Origin: Mariprofundaceae bacterium
GTDB taxonomy: Bacteria > Pseudomonadota > Zetaproteobacteria > Mariprofundales > Mariprofundaceae
Length of the DNA stretch: 6,552 nt
NCBI GenBank assembly: GCA_030950965.1
Contig: JAUZQP010000213.1
Span: 1 to 6,552, forward strand
Reading direction: 5' to 3'
The translations under genes were made by a program, and so were the position numbers. This document shows, piece by piece, positions 5,451 to 6,552 of this stretch; the first letter of the stretch is position 1; every line of letters starts with the position of its first letter. The notes beneath the pieces were generated by a model. The model was not told where the DNA came from and searched no databases. It was given only the letters and a program-made list of their open reading frames with translations.

Positions 5451-6552
5451 TTAGTCCACTTCATCCTGCACTATCATATCAGCCAATTGTAAGGCATAGC
5501 GGGCGGGTAATTGCGCCCGTAGGTACAGTGCCTCATCGTCGTAACGCTGTTCTAAAATAACGCCATGTTCATGGCATAAGGCGACGGTTTTACCATCGCC
5601 TAAAGGCACACGAAGCTCACATACTTGCATGCTAGCTTGCAGCCATTGTTGTAGCACCGTGAGTAGATCATCGACACCCTCGCCGCTCAGCGCGGACAAG
5701 GCGAGACGGCTGCCGTGCGTTCCTTCACACATACGCGATTCAATATGTGGGGCAAGGTCACATTTATTGAGCACTTCAATCATCATAGGCATGTCATCAC
5801 CGTGCAAGCCCATGTGCTGCAAGGTTTCTTCCACCACCTGTTTTTGCATCGCCGATTCAGGATCAGCCATATCACGCACATGGATGACAAGGTCTGCTTC
5901 CATCACCTCTTCCAGGGTAGCACGGAAAGCATCAACTAATTCATGCGGCAGGTCTTGTACAAACCCTACGGTATCGGACATCATCAGCGATAAACCATGG
6001 GGCAAAGTGAGTTTGCGCAGGGTGGGGTCGAGGGTGGCAAACAGTTGGTCAGCAGCATGGACATCGGACTGACATAAACGGTTGAACAGGGTGGACTTCC
6101 CAGCATTGGTATAACCAACCAAGGCAACAGTTTGCACGGCGTTACGTTCGCGCCCACTGCGCTGGGTAGCACGCATACGACGCACATGAGATAAATCGAC
6201 TTCTAAACGTTGAATGCTTTGGCGAATCATACGCCGATCTAATTCAAGCTGCCGCTCACCAGGGCCGCCGAGGAAGCCATGACCACCGCGTTGCCGCTCC
6301 AAATGCGTCCAAGAACGCACCAAGCGACCAAGTTGGTAATTTAAACTCGCTAAATCCACCTGCAAACAGCCTTCACGGGTGCGTGCGCGGTCAGCAAAAA
6401 TCTCCAAAATTAAACCTGTTCGGTCAACAACTTTGACTCCCCACGCGGTCTCTAGGTTGCGTTGTTGCACGGGTGATAATTGATGATCGACAAAGGCAAC
6501 TTCCGCTTCCTTGGCTTCCATCCATTGCCCCAGTTGTTCCACTTGACCGCTG
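5451..6552 (-). CDS. hflX: GTPase HflX, ribosome-associated (5' end beyond window)
   Basis: The frame is open to the window edge, giving 366 visible residues; E. coli HflX has 426, so roughly 50-80 N-terminal residues lie outside. A GTG at 6542 is not the true start: the codons before it read SGQ, giving SGQVEQL, which matches the GSGKVEEL region inside HflX proteins. Visible parts, numbered from the GTG codon: end of the HflX N-terminal domain with LSPVQQRNLE (22-31) and DRTGLILEIFADRA (40-53); the linker signature GGPGERQLELDRR (92-104) and a coiled helix; then the G domain with G1 GYTNAGKS (143-150), ATLDPT (169-174), G3 DTVGF (190-194), G4 NKCD (259-262) and G5 SALSGEG (283-289). HflX binds the 50S subunit and splits stalled or stress-inactivated 70S ribosomes using GTP. 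In many proteobacteria hflX follows hfq; that upstream region is not visible. The 160-bp element begins 10 bases past its stop. Confidence 0.96.
   Translation of the reverse strand, partial: SGQVEQLGQWMEAKEAEVAFVDHQLSPVQQRNLETAWGVKVVDRTGLILEIFADRARTREGCLQVDLASLNYQLGRLVRSWTHLERQRGGHGFLGGPGERQLELDRRMIRQSIQRLEVDLSHVRRMRATQRSGRERNAVQTVALVGYTNAGKSTLFNRLCQSDVHAADQLFATLDPTLRKLTLPHGLSLMMSDTVGFVQDLPHELVDAFRATLEEVMEADLVIHVRDMADPESAMQKQVVEETLQHMGLHGDDMPMMIEVLNKCDLAPHIESRMCEGTHGSRLALSALSGEGVDDLLTVLQQWLQASMQVCELRVPLGDGKTVALCHEHGVILEQRYDDEALYLRAQLPARYALQLADMIVQDEVD

Noticed and set aside
5629..6072. A 147-codon plus-strand open frame opposite hflX
   Set aside because: It is Ser/Cys/Arg-rich and antisense to the conserved HflX G domain, with no recognisable domain or convincing ribosome-binding site.
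6540..6542. GTG as the hflX start codon
   Set aside because: The frame stays open upstream to the window edge, and SGQVEQL matches an internal HflX region, so the gene is cut by the window.

Overview
The window looks like an ordinary housekeeping stretch of a Gram-negative, proteobacterial chromosome. The signs are an outer-membrane lipoprotein gene of the LolA/LolB type directly after a TPR lipoprotein gene, an FKBP-type periplasmic lipoprotein, and GuaA and HflX of proteobacterial type. Base composition appears balanced. I cannot place the genus from sequence alone; a gamma-, beta- or zetaproteobacterium fits best.

All six genes are on the minus strand, so the genetic order runs from high to low coordinates. 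hflX (5' end beyond the window) ends at 5451. A 160-bp inverted-repeat element follows, then a 114-bp leader and guaA (GMP synthetase, 5163 to 3625). Two bases later comes an FKBP-type prolyl isomerase lipoprotein (3622 to 2861). After a 117-bp gap with a strong hairpin comes a JAMM/MPN+ metalloprotease of family M67 (2743 to 2267). A 155-bp inverted-repeat element abuts its stop codon. Then come a TPR lipoprotein of the LbcA (PA4667) type (2058 to 289) and, with no spacing, a LolB-like lipoprotein (288 to beyond base 1). No gene-free stretch exceeds 300 bases; the longest (5164 to 5450) is largely filled by the second element.

Functionally, the TPR and LolB-like genes form a tight pair for outer-membrane lipoprotein and envelope work. 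guaA and the isomerase are transcriptionally and probably translationally linked although their jobs differ. HflX is a ribosome-associated GTPase. The M67 protease has all its metal ligands but no ubiquitin-like or sulfur-carrier partner in view.

The least ordinary parts are the two short non-coding foldback elements. Each has terminal inverted repeats and a plausible 4-bp target duplication (TATG; CTAG). They look like MITEs, meaning non-autonomous relics of insertion sequences. The first appears to supply the last base of the M67 stop codon. The second lies between hflX and guaA and may alter how guaA is expressed. I found no clearly new multi-gene system.
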